The notes beneath the pieces were generated by a model. The model did not search any database and was not told the origin of the DNA. It saw only the letters and a program-made list of their open reading frames with translations. The translations under genes and the position numbers were made by a program. DNA of 38,935 bases. Source: Reclinomonas americana ATCC 50394. Taxonomy: Eukaryota > Jakobida > Jakobea > Jakobida. The stretch spans positions 157,221 through 196,155 of the forward strand of contig PS015072.1 of the NCBI GenBank assembly GCA_048213135.1, in the 5' to 3' direction. This document shows, one piece after another, positions 20,464-36,185 of this stretch (the first letter of the stretch is position 1; each line of letters starts with the position of its first letter).

Positions 20464-22523
20464 TCACCTCACCACCTTCAACAGCACCCGTCCCATCTCC
20501 ACACTCTCCTTCTGCTCCTCCTCCACCGCCGCCGCCGCCAACAACCCTACCGGCTGCTCCACTCGCACCACAATCCTCTTCGCAACACTCCTCCCATCAC
20601 GCAACCTACACGCCAACTGCTGCAGTGCGTCGTCGGCCAGCGATCCCGTCAATGCCGTGCCCTTCCTGCCGCCCGACTTGCCGCCACCGCCGCGCTGCAA
20701 CAACTCGAAGCGCTCCAGTTGCGGCTGCGCGGCGAGCCACGCCGAAAAGCGCGACGAGTTCGCCGCCGTCGCCGCCAACATGCGCAAGTTCACCAGGCTC
20801 ACCTCGCGGAGCTTCGGAAGCACCCACGCCGGATTCACAATGTCCTCCCTTCTCACTCTTCCTTCCCCCTCCCCTTCCTCTTCCTCCTCCTCCCCGCCGT
20901 CCTCATCACGAAAGCCCTCCACCAACGAGTCCAATGTCGTGAGCAGGGCGCACGAGTCGAGACGCAATCTCTCCAACGCCTGCAGCGCCGGCACCCAACA
21001 CCGCACAAACTCGCTGACGTGCGACAGGTGCACGGTGAGCTCGGTGAGCGGCGTCACTCCCACGCCACGAGCGCGCAGCACCGGCTCACAAAACTCCGCC
21101 GTCGGCGACCCCAAGGACATGCACCGCAGCGACGAATCCAGTGCCGGCTCCGTCAGGTCCTGAAAAAACGAGTTCCACTCGGCCGAGGCAATGTTGCGCA
21201 AGTTGGCGGCCAGCAGCGTGTGCAGGCGCGTCGGCACACGCAACAACTCCGGCAACAACTCCCCCTCCACTCGATTGCAGTCGGAGATGTCGAGCCGTAC
21301 CAGCTTGCGCATGGGCGTGCGCAACAGCAGCAGCAGCGTCGCCGTGTCAATCACGGTGCGCGCCACATTCAACTCGCACAGCGTCTCCGCCACAAACGTC
21401 AGCGACTGGAACTCGGCCAGTGGCAGCGAGTGGCACCCGCTGAGGTCGAGCACCTGCAGCTGCGTGCAGCGCGGCAGCTCGGGCGACAAGCTGATCAGGC
21501 CCGCGCACCCCGGCACCTCCAGCTTGATCAGGCGGCCGACGAGGGCTTCGACAAAGTGGAGGGTGCGGGCGGGGCGGTGCATGTTGAGGTGCACGGCGGT
21601 GAGGTGCGGGAAGCGTGCGAGGGCCTTGCGCATGGTGTTCATGTCGGCTTCGCGGAGGCAGGAGGACACGCGGGCGGAGGTGCTGGTGAGGGAAAGGGTG
21701 AGGGGAGGGGAAGGGAGAAGGAGGGGGTGGGGGGAGGGTGGACGCAACACGGCGCGGAGGACGGCTTCGTACCATTCGCGGCAGACGCGCATGCAGCGGG
21801 CGGCGTCTGGGGGGAGGAGAGGGAGGGAGGGAGAAGGATGGGGAAGATGAGGGAGGGAGGAAAGGGGAAGACAGGGAGGGGGAAGGGAGTAGAGGCACGA
21901 GAGAGAGAGATAGAGAGAGAAAGCAAGAGAGAGAAGAGGAGACAAGGGAGCGGCGGCAGTGAGGCACAGACAGCACAGCCTTCCCCATCCACACTGCACG
22001 GACATTCAAGTTATAGAAAAGAGACAGAGAGAAACTGCAGAGAGATGCCAAGTGCACCACTTCTGAAACAATGCGCAGAGATAACTGTGAGGAGGGGAAA
22101 GACATGGCTGGTGAGAGAAACTGCAGAGTGGTCTCAAGCGCGCAGCTTCCTCCAAATGCCTGCAGCAGAACAAACTGCGAGGAGACACAAAGTACAGAGC
22201 CTTCCCAATCAAAGATAAGGCGGAGATATCATTCAAGCAGGAGAGAACTGCAGAGAGGTCTCATGTGCACAGTTTCTTGCACAGAAACCGCCGCAAAGAG
22301 ACAACTGTGAGGAGGCACAAAGAGCAGAGCCTTTCCCATTGAAAAGATCTCACCGCTGACAGTCAAGGGAGAGAGACAAAGAGAAGACGAGGGGAGACTA
22401 CTGCAAGTCAGTGAGTACAGAGAACGGAAGCAGTCACCTTTCTGTCTCTCTCTCTTCCCCGTTTCTCTTCTTTTCCCACTCACATTCCTCTCCAGAGTTG
22501 CTGCAAGTCACCTCTCCCTCTCC

Positions 22524-22575
<52 letters not shown>

Positions 22576-22901
22576 CCTCCCTTCCACTCACCATCCAGTG
22601 ACAAAAACCGCATTGTAATCACAATCAACTCCACAGGCAACACACACCCATTCGCACTTGCACCCTCTTGCACTCTCCTCTCAGTCACCACAGTGGAAGA
22701 GGAAAGAGAGGAAGAGGCTTCTCTCTCTCCACTCTCACTCACTCTTTGCCTTTTCTCACGCGAGGAAGAGGAAGAGGAGGAGGGAGTCTTCTTCTTTGAG
22801 GAAGAGGAGGAGGAGGAAGAGGCAAGCATGAGTTGTCGCTGGCGAGCAAGACGCGCAGCTGTGATGGAGTCTGTGGTGTATGCTCGGCGTTTCTCGTCCA
22901 T
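20464..22901 (-). CDS. F-box / leucine-rich-repeat protein
   Basis: Exons (minus) 22901-22592, 21806-21749, 21682-20464; 528 aa. Such proteins are SCF ubiquitin-ligase adaptors: the F-box binds Skp1 and the LRRs bind the substrate. The N-terminal 85 residues are Ser/Lys/Arg rich with long Ser runs. The F-box is rebuilt across the first intron: VLPVELIVITMRFLSLD joined to DAARCMRVCREWYEAVL, about residues 86-120. Then come LRRs such as LIKLEVPGCAGL, LQVLDLSGCHSL, LCELNVARTVI, LVRLDISDCNRV and LERLRLDSCALL, ending in an acidic insert (GEEEEEEGEGEG) and KLREVSLVNLRM. The second intron (21748-21683) uses donor GTTGCGTCC. An in-frame extension upstream of 22901 exists but enters the intergenic repeat, so the ATG at 22901 is preferred. 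It is convergent with the gene ending at 20348. Confidence 0.85.
21807..22591 (-). repeat. F-box gene intron with degenerate repeat
   Basis: The donor is GTGAGTGG and the acceptor is CCCCAG. Three related segments on the plus strand start GAGA(A)ACTGCAGAG at about 22030, 22117 and 22244. They share ACTG(T/C)GAGGAG, the later two also share CACAAAG and CAGAGCCTT(T/C)CCCA, and spacing is about 87 and 127 bp. A long (CT)n lies at about 22529-22571. Confidence 0.65.
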
Positions 22902-24665
22902 TTTTTGTGTGCGGGACAAGTCTGTGGTGGAGGTGAAGCGGAGGTCTGTGAGTGAGCTGTGTGGGAGGGATATGTACGCCAGTCTGTGAGGAAGCGATTG
23001 AGGAAAGCGCTGGCTCTGCCGTGGTTCTGTGGAAAGAGCAGCAGGCATTTCTTGAATGACGTCGACGTCGGCTTGTCCGGCCATCTTTACGCTCAGCTGT
23101 GGTCTGCGAGTGGGCTGTGTGAGTGGGACATGTGCGCGAGTCTATTGGTAAGCGATTAAGGAAAGTGCTGGCTCTGGCGTGGTTCTGTGGAAAGAGCAGC
23201 AGGCATTTCTTTGCTGACGTCGACGTCGGATTGTCCGACTCTCTGTGCATTCAGCTGAGGTCAGTGAGTGAGCTGTGTGAGTGGTATATGTACGCCAGTC
23301 TGTTGGGAAAGCGATTAAGGAAAGTGCTGGCCTTCCAGCATGTCTGCGGGAAGAGCAGCATGCCTTTCGGTGTCGACGTCGACTTGTCCGGCCATCTTTG
23401 CGCTCAGCTGTGGTCTGTGAGTGAGCTGTGTGAGTGGGATATGTACGCCAGTCTGTAAGGAAGCGATTGAGGAAAGCGCTGGCTCTTGCGTGGTTCTGCA
23501 GCACGAGCAAAAGGCCTTCCGAAATCGACGTCGACTTGTCCGACATGTTCCGCGCACAGCAGACGTCCATGGGCGACTTAAGCGGGTGGAACATGTACTT
23601 TGCACTACCTTGAATGAAGTACCGGCCATCTAGCGAATCCGGGAAACGAGCAGCACGCATGCCGAAATCTACGTCGACTTGTCTGCATTTGCTATGTGCA
23701 CGGTTGATGTCATTGGGCGCCCTCTGCGGGTGGAATATATACTCCACACTGCCTAGAATGTGATGGAAGTGTTGAGCTGCGGAACACGAAGTCGAGGACA
23801 ATCCATAACTGTAGTGTCCTCTCCTTCAGTTCCTTGCTTCTGTAGGCTTCCTCTCTTACGAGAGCAAGCCACCTGGTTGGCACTTCCGTGGTGCTCTCGA
23901 GGCCCGATCTAAGCGAAGGCATGTAACATAAAGTCAAACTATAAGTCGGTTGTGGTTGGGGTGCATCGCTGTCGGTGTTGAGTCGAGTAGAGAGTGCCAC
24001 GTTAGTGACGGTGCTGTCCAGTGGTGGACTGGTGGTGGCAGTAGAGGACACTACAATTGGTTGTCGAGACTGATAAGTGTGGAGCAAGCTCAAATACGGA
24101 ACTCTCTCCAAACGTAGTCAGGAGAGAACTGGTGCTAGTGCTGGTCATCGCGTGCATCTGCGGAACGAGCAGACAGCTGTCCAATATCAAAGTCGACTGG
24201 TTTTACGGGCAGGGCAGTTGATCATTTGAGGTCTGTATGCGACTCACATGAAATGGTACATGTTTTATACACTGTCTTCAATGGAGTTGTGACACTGCTG
24301 GCCCTCAAGCTCATCTGTGGAATGAGCAGAAAGCTGTCCGATATCAACGTCGAAATTTTTGTCTTCTTTCGCGCTTCCTCGTTCAGCTGGCAGCCGCGTT
24401 TTTGTTTTAGTTGCTCTTCAACCCCCTCATCCACACTCATGCACATAAAAAACCAACGGCATTTCCCTTGACCAAAGAAAACGTTTGTCCACCAATCCAT
24501 GTCCTACTCAGCGACTCTCTCAAATTTCTCATAGTCAAGACAGCACACAACCTCCACCCGCTCTCTCTCTCCCATTTTCTCACAACAAAACACAACAGAA
24601 GGAGAAGAAGGAGAGCAGGCTTCTGTTCAGTGACAGAGTGAGTGAGTGTGAGTGAGTGAGTAAGA
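22902..24665. repeat. divergent intergenic region with ~155-bp tandem repeat, about eight copies
   Basis: The region lies between the F-box gene (-) and the gene at 24666 (+). Four well-preserved units contain GCGATT(G/A)AGGAAAG(C/T)GCTGG at 22994, 23152, 23311 and 23463 (steps 158, 159, 152). Each also contains a (GA)CGTCGAC(G/T)T(C/G) core (23057, 23217, 23371, 23523, 23668) and GTGAG(T)GAGCTGTGTGAGTGG. Diverged units continue to about 24360, recognisable by GGAA(A/C/T)GAGCAG followed by TATCAA(A/C)GTCGA. No gene was recognised inside. Confidence 0.85.
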
Positions 24666-29515
<4,850 letters not shown>

Positions 29516-30211
29516 TGATTCTGGTGCGAGGTGGTGTGTGTGTGTTACTTTGATGTTTGTAATGTCTTGACACAGCAGCAGAGAGTGGAGGGGCGGCCGA
29601 CTTCTCAATGTAGTGGTTATTTTTGAGATTCAGTCTGCGCTTGACTTGTTATCACTGTTTGCCTCTTCGTCCGTTCTTCCTTCCTCTCTCTTCCATTTTC
29701 CTTCCCTTTCCTGCGTCGCCCCTATACCGTCTGGCTTGCAAAGCTATCATCGTTTCTTTTCCGTTTTGAGATTGATTTTGGTGACTTGCATCGCTTCAAT
29801 GCCCCGTTGCCACACTGACCTAGTTCTCTCTCTCTCTCGCTCTCCTGCCAAACTCAGTGCTTTCATTCCTCGTTCACTTATCTTTTCGCTCACTCCTCTT
29901 GTACAACTAAAGGGTGAGTCGCTTCGTCCAAAATTCTCGTCACCGTCGCACCCTCTTTCTCTTGCTCTCTCATCCCAAACCCAATGCCATTCCCCTTTTC
30001 TGGCTCTGCATCCACTTCTCTCACTTGCCCTCCTCTTCGCCCTTTCCCCGAACCCCCCTTTCCCTTAATCCTCCTTTATCTTTCCTTTCCCTTTCTCTTC
30101 TCTCACTTGCCCTCCTCTTCGCCCTTTCCCTGAACCCCCCTTTCCCCGAACCGCCCTTTCCCTGAACCCTCCTTTCCCTTAATCCTTCTTTTATCTCTCC
30201 TTTCCCCTTTC
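29516..30211. other. convergent intergenic region, pyrimidine-rich
   Basis: The region lies between two convergent stop codons. No gene is seen. Near 30017-30165 a segment CTCACTTGCCCTCCTCTTCG with following CCCTTTCCC(C/T)GAACCC is duplicated about 85 bp apart. Confidence 0.65.
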
Positions 30212-33200
30212 TCACGTCGCCGACTGCCTTCTCCTACTCGACGAGGAGGCCGACGAAGCGGCGGTACTCGACGGCTTGCTCTTGGCCGACGTCGGCGCCG
30301 CCGACAGCGCCACCGGACTCTGCACCAGTACATCGGCTGGCAGTGCGCGCACAGTGCCGTCGGTCGGCAGCGCACTGCCGTCCGAGTCGGTGTCGGTGGG
30401 CGAGAAGAGCGAGCCGGCGTCGCGCACTGGACTGCCGGCGAGTGACTCTTGCAGCTCGGCGAGCATGGTGGAGCTGCGTCGCGAGGCCGTACTGGAGGGC
30501 GACTTGACGGACTTGGGCGACTTGCGGCTGGCCGGTGATCCCAGTTGCATAAGGAAACTGGCCTGCTGTTCCGCCTCTGGTGGCTCCTCCTGCAGCAGCT
30601 CCATGAAGTGGTTGAGGTCGGGGGAGAGTTGTCGCCGTGGAATGCCCAACAACTGCGAGACGTGGAGAGTGAGGAGGTGAGGAGGAGCGAGGGAGGAGAA
30701 ATTGACAACTCACATCGCAGACGCGCGCCACGGTGCCGTTGAAGCGGCCGACCTCGTCCACCTCAAAGTCGAACGGCACACTGTCGACGTACGAGTGGCG
30801 CAGCTCGGCCGACAACTGCCCCTCCACGGTCCAGATGCACACTCGCTTGTCGGCCGCCGCGGTCAGGATCTTGCGCGGCCTCTCAATCACCTCCACACTG
30901 CGCACGGTCTCAGCGTGCGCCGCCCACTCGTACACAACGGGGATCATGTCGGCCGTGCAGCGAGGGACTGCGAATCGAGGAGAGTCAGTGATAGTGGAAG
31001 GGCATGCCTACAACGTGACAACTTGGAAACGCAACACGGGAAAGGCGGATACGTGACGTCGTGAGTGAATTGTTGCTGCACATCACCCGACAGTGAGCAA
31101 GAACACCACTTGCGGCACACACACACGCTTCACCCTACGTACCCGAGCCTGCGCAGTACCCCACGTCATGGGCGTCAAGTGAGCGGCCTCGATGACAGCC
31201 GACAGGTTCCACACACGCATCGTTCCCTTCTCGTCGCCAGTGACGAGATTCTCGCCTTCCACGTCGTAGGCCATGGCCGTCACATATGTCTGTCGGTCGT
31301 CGCTTGCATCGTTCTCCCACGAGAACAGCAGGCGGTTCGGGTACGGATACGGTCGCAGTGTGAAGATGTGCAAAAAGCCGCACGAGTCGGCGCATGCAAA
31401 AGCCGGGAAGCTGCCGAGTGGACACACGGCCACCACGTCCTGTATTTGGAAAGAGACAGAGTTGAGGGCGGAGGAGATGATGCCAAGTGCTGTTCACTGC
31501 ACGCAACTCCCTCGAACTTGTCCGTCTTGAACAGCACCTTGCCCTGCTGGTAGTCCCACGCAATTACGCTGTGCGATCCAGTGCCGACAACCACCAGTCG
31601 GCAGGCGTCGATCCACGTGATGCACTTGATGTCCTTCGATGGTCTGCACCACCCGTCCTTTTTAGTTTCACGCATCCCCACTGCCTGCAGCACACACTTA
31701 TGTTCATCACCTGTTCTCCTCGTCCAGCTCCTTCAGGTCGATGCCCTCGCTCGGTTCGAAATCGCTCTCCACAATCACTCGCCCGTCGGTGGTGCCGACG
31801 ACCAGCATGCGGTTCTGCGACTCGCGACCGACGCAGTATCGCACGCAGGTAATGTCAATGTGACCACCGGTCTCGTGCTCCTCGCGCGGGTAGTCCTTGA
31901 TGAAGCCGCCGTTGGCACAGTTGAAGGTCTTCAACTCGCCCGAGTCGGAGGTGACGAAGAATTTGCGGCCGCGCTCGTCGAGACACAGGCCGGTGAGGCC
32001 GGTGCTGGTGATGGCCGGGAACTGGCTGCGCAGACGGCCACGCGAGTTCCACACCTTCACCTCGGTGTTGCTGACGGTGTAGAACTCGGCAGTCACCGGA
32101 TTGTACAGCGCGCAAATCACTGTTGACTCGTGCGCCGTGTACAAGTTGGTGGCCGATTCGCAGTCAAACGCCGACAAGTGTGTACCGGCCGTGATAATGC
32201 GGCTCTGCGGTGGATAGTACGACATGGCGGTCGCCAGCTGCACGTCCTCGCGCACCACGCCACGCAGAGCACGCACCTCGGGCATGTGGAGTGATTGCAC
32301 GCATTGGAGATTGCGGCTGCGGAGGACAGGGGAGAGAATTGAGTTGTCAACAGTGGTGTGCCTGCCAGCAGGTAGCCACGCACCTATCCCACACTTTGAT
32401 GAGCCCGTTAATGTCGCCCGTGACCACCTGTGATGTGTTGGGCAGCATGCGAACTCCCATGATGCAACCGGTGTGTGCACGTCGAAAGTCGAGCAGTCGC
32501 ATGGGACGAGTGCTGTTCGACGGCGACCACACGTACACGGTGGGCTCGAAGCCGCCACTGATGAGGATGCCCAGCTCGTCGACTGCACTCAGGCAGCTCA
32601 CGCCCTGGTGTGGAAAGACAGTGAGACAGAGTAATAAGAGAGAGGGAGAGGCAGTGGGAATGAAAACACAACTGAGGAGTGGCCGGTGAGGGTGGAAAAG
32701 TGTTGCTGTTTCTCAATGTCCCACAACATGATGCGGTGGTCCATACTGGCTGTCACCAGTTGCGTCTGCCGAAAAGTGAGTGTTTATGAAGCAGGAACGA
32801 ATGCATTGCACACAGACCTGCTTGCTGAACAGGATCATGTCGAGAATGGCGCTGCGGTGCTTTTGCTTGCTTCGTGCACAAAACTGGATTGGTGAGAACT
32901 TGCGAACAGGAGCGACCTGCAAGTGCACGCGAGTGAGTGGGTGCGGTGAACAACTGCTGACTGGCACACAAAGACATGCGCACCTTCTGCGGGTTCCTCG
33001 CGGCCTCCACGTCGAATATCCGCATCGGTGACAGCATCCAGGTGTATATCTCACCGGTGCGTGAGCCCGAGAACATGACCTCGAAGGCCTCGCACCACAA
33101 GAGACTTGTGTGGCTCACATCGAGGCGATCGGTGGTCTAGCGAGCAGTGTGAGAGATGAGAGAGAATATGGAGCTGGCTGGTAGAGAGGCCGGTACGCAA

Positions 33201-34790
33201 CTCCACGCTGCTCAAACGTGACGTCGTCGAAAAAGTTGAGGTGCAGTTCGGAAGACGTGGCAATCATGTGTTGCTGTGGGAGATGGGCTGTATGCAGGAG
33301 AAGGTCAGTGGTGATACAGCTAGAGCAAGCAAGGCACAACTCACTTGCGTCAAGCACTCCTCCCTCGAGGTCAATCGTCTTCACGGTGTGGAATGTCTGC
33401 ACAGCAACCGTGAGCACGACTGGTGAATACTTGTACCGAGAGTAGGCAGCGGCAACCAACCACTGGATTGAAGAGTCGCAGTCGCTTGTTCCTGCCGCAG
33501 ATCATCTGGTGCTCGTACGTGTCAAAGGATCGAATGCGTCGTGCAGGCTCGTCGAACGGATCACTGCGCACGGGAGCTCGCACATACTGTGTGGAGTGGT
33601 GAGTGGTGGCACTGCGCGCGACAATCGCACCACTGCGTGCAACGCTTGTACGCAACGGACATCATCTTCTCCTGCGAGTACTTTTGCACGGCTGCAGCCT
33701 CGCTGATGAACGATGTGAATTCCTGGAGGCGGTAGAAGGTGAGTGAGCGGACGACAAGAAAACACATTCCACTGCGTTGCACCACCCGCACCAGCCACTC
33801 CAGTCCTCCGTCGCCGTTGAAATCGATCTGGCTGAAGAGCTCGATGAGGTTGGCCACCAATCGCCCACCGCCCTCCTGCACCGTCTTCTCTGGCAAGTGA
33901 GAGATGACTTGGTCCACAAACTGCGCGCAGATAGGTGTGAGACCAGGAAGAAGTGAGCAGAGCGCTGCATGAAACCAACCTCTTTCAGCGACAAGCCGTC
34001 GCCCGTCTCCTCCTCCTTGGTCATGAACGACTCCTTGAGGGCCTCGAGTGCCTCGAACTCCAGTTCCATGAGCACGTCCATCACCATGTTGGCCGCTGCG
34101 GTATAGTGAGGACTGGCGAAAAAGAGTGGAATGAGAGGGGCGAGGAAGACAACGAACATGCAGAGCCGTCGGCCGGCTTGAGTGAGGCCTTGAGTGCCTC
34201 GAGTGCCTCCTGAACGAGAACGGAGTGAGAGGCTGCGTCCGTGTGAGCCTCATGATGCGAGTCAAACATACCTGTGCATTTCGTTCCTCCTCCTCTCGTC
34301 GACGGGCGGACATCTGTGACGGAGGAGAATGAGAAGTGATATGCAGTGGTGGAGAAAGGAATGGAGAAGCGCGACTTCAACTCTGCTGAGCGTGCTCCTG
34401 GCAGACTACGCCCTGTAAGCCAGAGAGACACAGAGCGAGAAAGCATCTCACAATCACCACACCATTATCTGCCTCTCGCTCCAACCATGGACAAGTGTCC
34501 GGAGTGCACTCCCAAACGGCTTTCACCAACACACACACACACGCACTCACCGCACGCCCCGTCAACGGCCGACTCGGCGGCGCACTCTTGCTCTCTCCAC
34601 TGCCACTCCCACTCGCTCCACTGCCGCTTCCACCAGCCGCCGAGGAGGACGAAGAGCCGCCATTCCTGGCCGTCGCCGCCCTCGATCGCGGCGGCCGCAG
34701 ATCCATCTCAAACGAGTGCTCCAGCAGGTTCTCCTCCTCGGCCACCACGTCACCACCAGCCACCTCACCTCGCCCGCGAAGAAAACTCAT
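30212..34790 (-). CDS. EF-hand plus WD-repeat protein, WDR49/WDR64-type (putative axonemal)
   Basis: Eighteen exons (minus): 34790-34551, 34313-34272, 34209-34158, 34095-33980, 33920-33792, 33722-33657, 33586-33461, 33396-33345, 33287-33202, 33136-32984, 32916-32818, 32765-32673, 32604-32384, 32316-31711, 31643-31508, 31439-31127, 30967-30714, 30652-30212; 1074 aa. The Gly/Ser-rich N-terminus is followed by two EF-hands: a degenerate one (TGDGLSLKEF, about 139-151) and a good one (DFNGDGGLEWLEF, 183-195; ligands D183, N185, D187, E194) that becomes intact only with donor GTGCGGGTGG at 33791. The rest is WD-type β-propeller sequence (ASMDHRIMLWDIE, TGDINGLIKVWD, VSNTEVKVWNSRG, TGDEKGTMRVWNL, AADKRVCIWTVEG), probably two propellers. 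A Ser/Pro tail follows. EF-hands before two propellers define the WDR49/WDR64 group, known from cilia. Donor 31126 (GTGTGTGTGC) was chosen for phase. Confidence 0.8.
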
Positions 34791-34887
34791 GGCTGTGACG
34801 AGTGCGTTTCTCTGCGTGCGTTGTAACTGCGCGCGAAAATTTGCGTACGGTGAGCGGCTCTCACGACGACTCTCTCACAAGCAAACA
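34791..34887. promoter_or_regulatory. 97-bp bidirectional promoter region
   Basis: The start codons of the EF-hand/WD gene (-, 34790) and the acidic membrane protein gene (+, 34888) are only 97 bp apart, so both promoters and 5' UTRs must share this interval. No TATA box is obvious; GCGCGCGAAAATTTGCG lies near the middle. Confidence 0.7.
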
Positions 34888-35465
34888 ATGAGCGCGCGAC
34901 ACAGTTCCCCGTCCGCCGCTGCCTCCGCGGCATCGCCTCCTCCTCCTCCGCAACCAGCCGCCGACGATGGTAAGCAACACAACTCCTTGCACACACTCAC
35001 GAGTTTGTCCGCTCACACACACACTCTCTCTCTCACACAGACGAGTACGAGAGCTACGAGGAGGAGGTGGAAGAGGAGGAGGAAGACGGTGGCGAGGACG
35101 GTGGCGAGAGTGCGGCCGCTCCTGTGGCCGCCGCGCGTCAGTACCTGGCCTCGGGCAGCAAGCAGCATCGCAAGCAGCAGCAGCAGCCGCAGCGGAGCAA
35201 GCAGCGCAGTAGTGAGGGCGGAAGCGCCAGCAGCACTGTGGCATCAGTGGCGGCCTCAGGTGCGGCGGCGGTGTCGTCGTCGGTGCACTGGGTGTGGGAT
35301 CACTTGCCGAACATGACGACGTTGAAGGAGAATTTCCTGAAGCCGATGGTGGCGGCGGTGGCGGTCGGCATTGGGCTGTCGATGGGCTATTCGATCTTTG
35401 ATGCGGTGGCGGCGAGGGTGTCGCGGTCGGGACGTGGAGGTGGGGAGAGGCATGAGCATCGCTGA
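34888..35465 (+). CDS. acidic protein with one C-terminal membrane segment
   Basis: Exons 34888-34969 and 35041-35465; 168 aa. The N-terminus is Ala/Ser/Pro (MSARHSSPSAAAS), followed by a strongly acidic block (DEYESYEEEVEEEEEDGGED, residues 28-47), a basic Gln/Lys stretch (KQHRKQQQQPQRSKQR) and Ala/Ser linkers. A single hydrophobic, Gly-containing segment (PMVAAVAVGIGLSMGYSIFDAVA, in two parts: PMVAAVAVGIGL and SMGYSIFDAVA, about residues 129-151) precedes a short basic tail ending RHEHR. This is the layout of a tail-anchored protein of the ER or mitochondrial outer membrane. I cannot assign a family; an acidic receptor like TOM22 is conceivable but unsupported by sequence identity. AATAAA occurs at 35814. 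Confidence 0.7.
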
Positions 35466-36035
35466 GTGAAAGGGATGAGGAGCTGAAGGAGAGAAGGGCT
35501 GGTAACAGGAGAGGAGAGGATGGGTGCGCTGTTGGAACCGAGGTGGGGGCGAGAGTGAGAAAGGGAAGAGAGAGAGGGCGGAGAGCAGAAGGACTGGAAA
35601 AAGAAGGAGAGGATGGCGTTCTTGGAACTCAGCGAGGTGACGGAGAGAGAAACGAGGGTCTGCCTGTTGAACCCGTAGAAGAAAAGAGAGAGAAAGAGAG
35701 ACAGAAGAGATGCATACATACAGCGCAGCGACTGCTCTACCTCGTGCCTCTCTCCCGCAATCACACAGAAGTCGCGGAGTGGGTTTGCAATTGCCTTTTC
35801 TTTCTCACTGAGCAATAAACTTAAAATTAAGAAGTGATTCTGCGCTGGGTGCCTTGGCGATCAGTGCGTAGGAAGGTCAAGGTTTGTCACAACCCTTGCG
35901 CTCACCATTCTTATGCTTATGAAAGTTTTAACCTCCGCCTTTTTGACCACAGCAAATCTGTCGTTTCGCGCGCAATTTCAGTTTCAAGCCACACAAAACG
36001 CCATCCATTCCTTCCCGTTGAGCGTGGCGCGACAA
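35466..36035. other. intergenic region
   Basis: The first part is GA-rich and probably the 3' UTR of the preceding gene, with AATAAA at 35814-35819. The rest is upstream sequence of the secreted protein gene. No further gene is seen. Confidence 0.6.
35814..35819 (+). promoter_or_regulatory. candidate poly(A) signal AATAAA
   Basis: Lies about 350 nt after the stop at 35465 and before the next plus-strand gene. Confidence 0.4.
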
Positions 36036-36145
36036 ATGCGTGGGCGTGTGTCTCTTGTGGCGCTCCTGGCGTGTGTTTTTGCGCTAAACGCATGCGCACT
36101 GTGTGCGGGTTCGTGCTTGTGAGATCTGATGGGAGCTTGCGCGTG

Positions 36146-36185
<40 letters not shown>

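Noticed and set aside
22434-23084. N-terminal extension of the F-box protein upstream of 22901
   Set aside because: The extra residues are encoded by the ~155-bp intergenic tandem repeat, which has stops in other copies.
22975-23670. CRISPR array
   Set aside because: Units are contiguous degenerate tandem repeats of ~155 bp without short identical repeats and unique spacers, in eukaryotic DNA.
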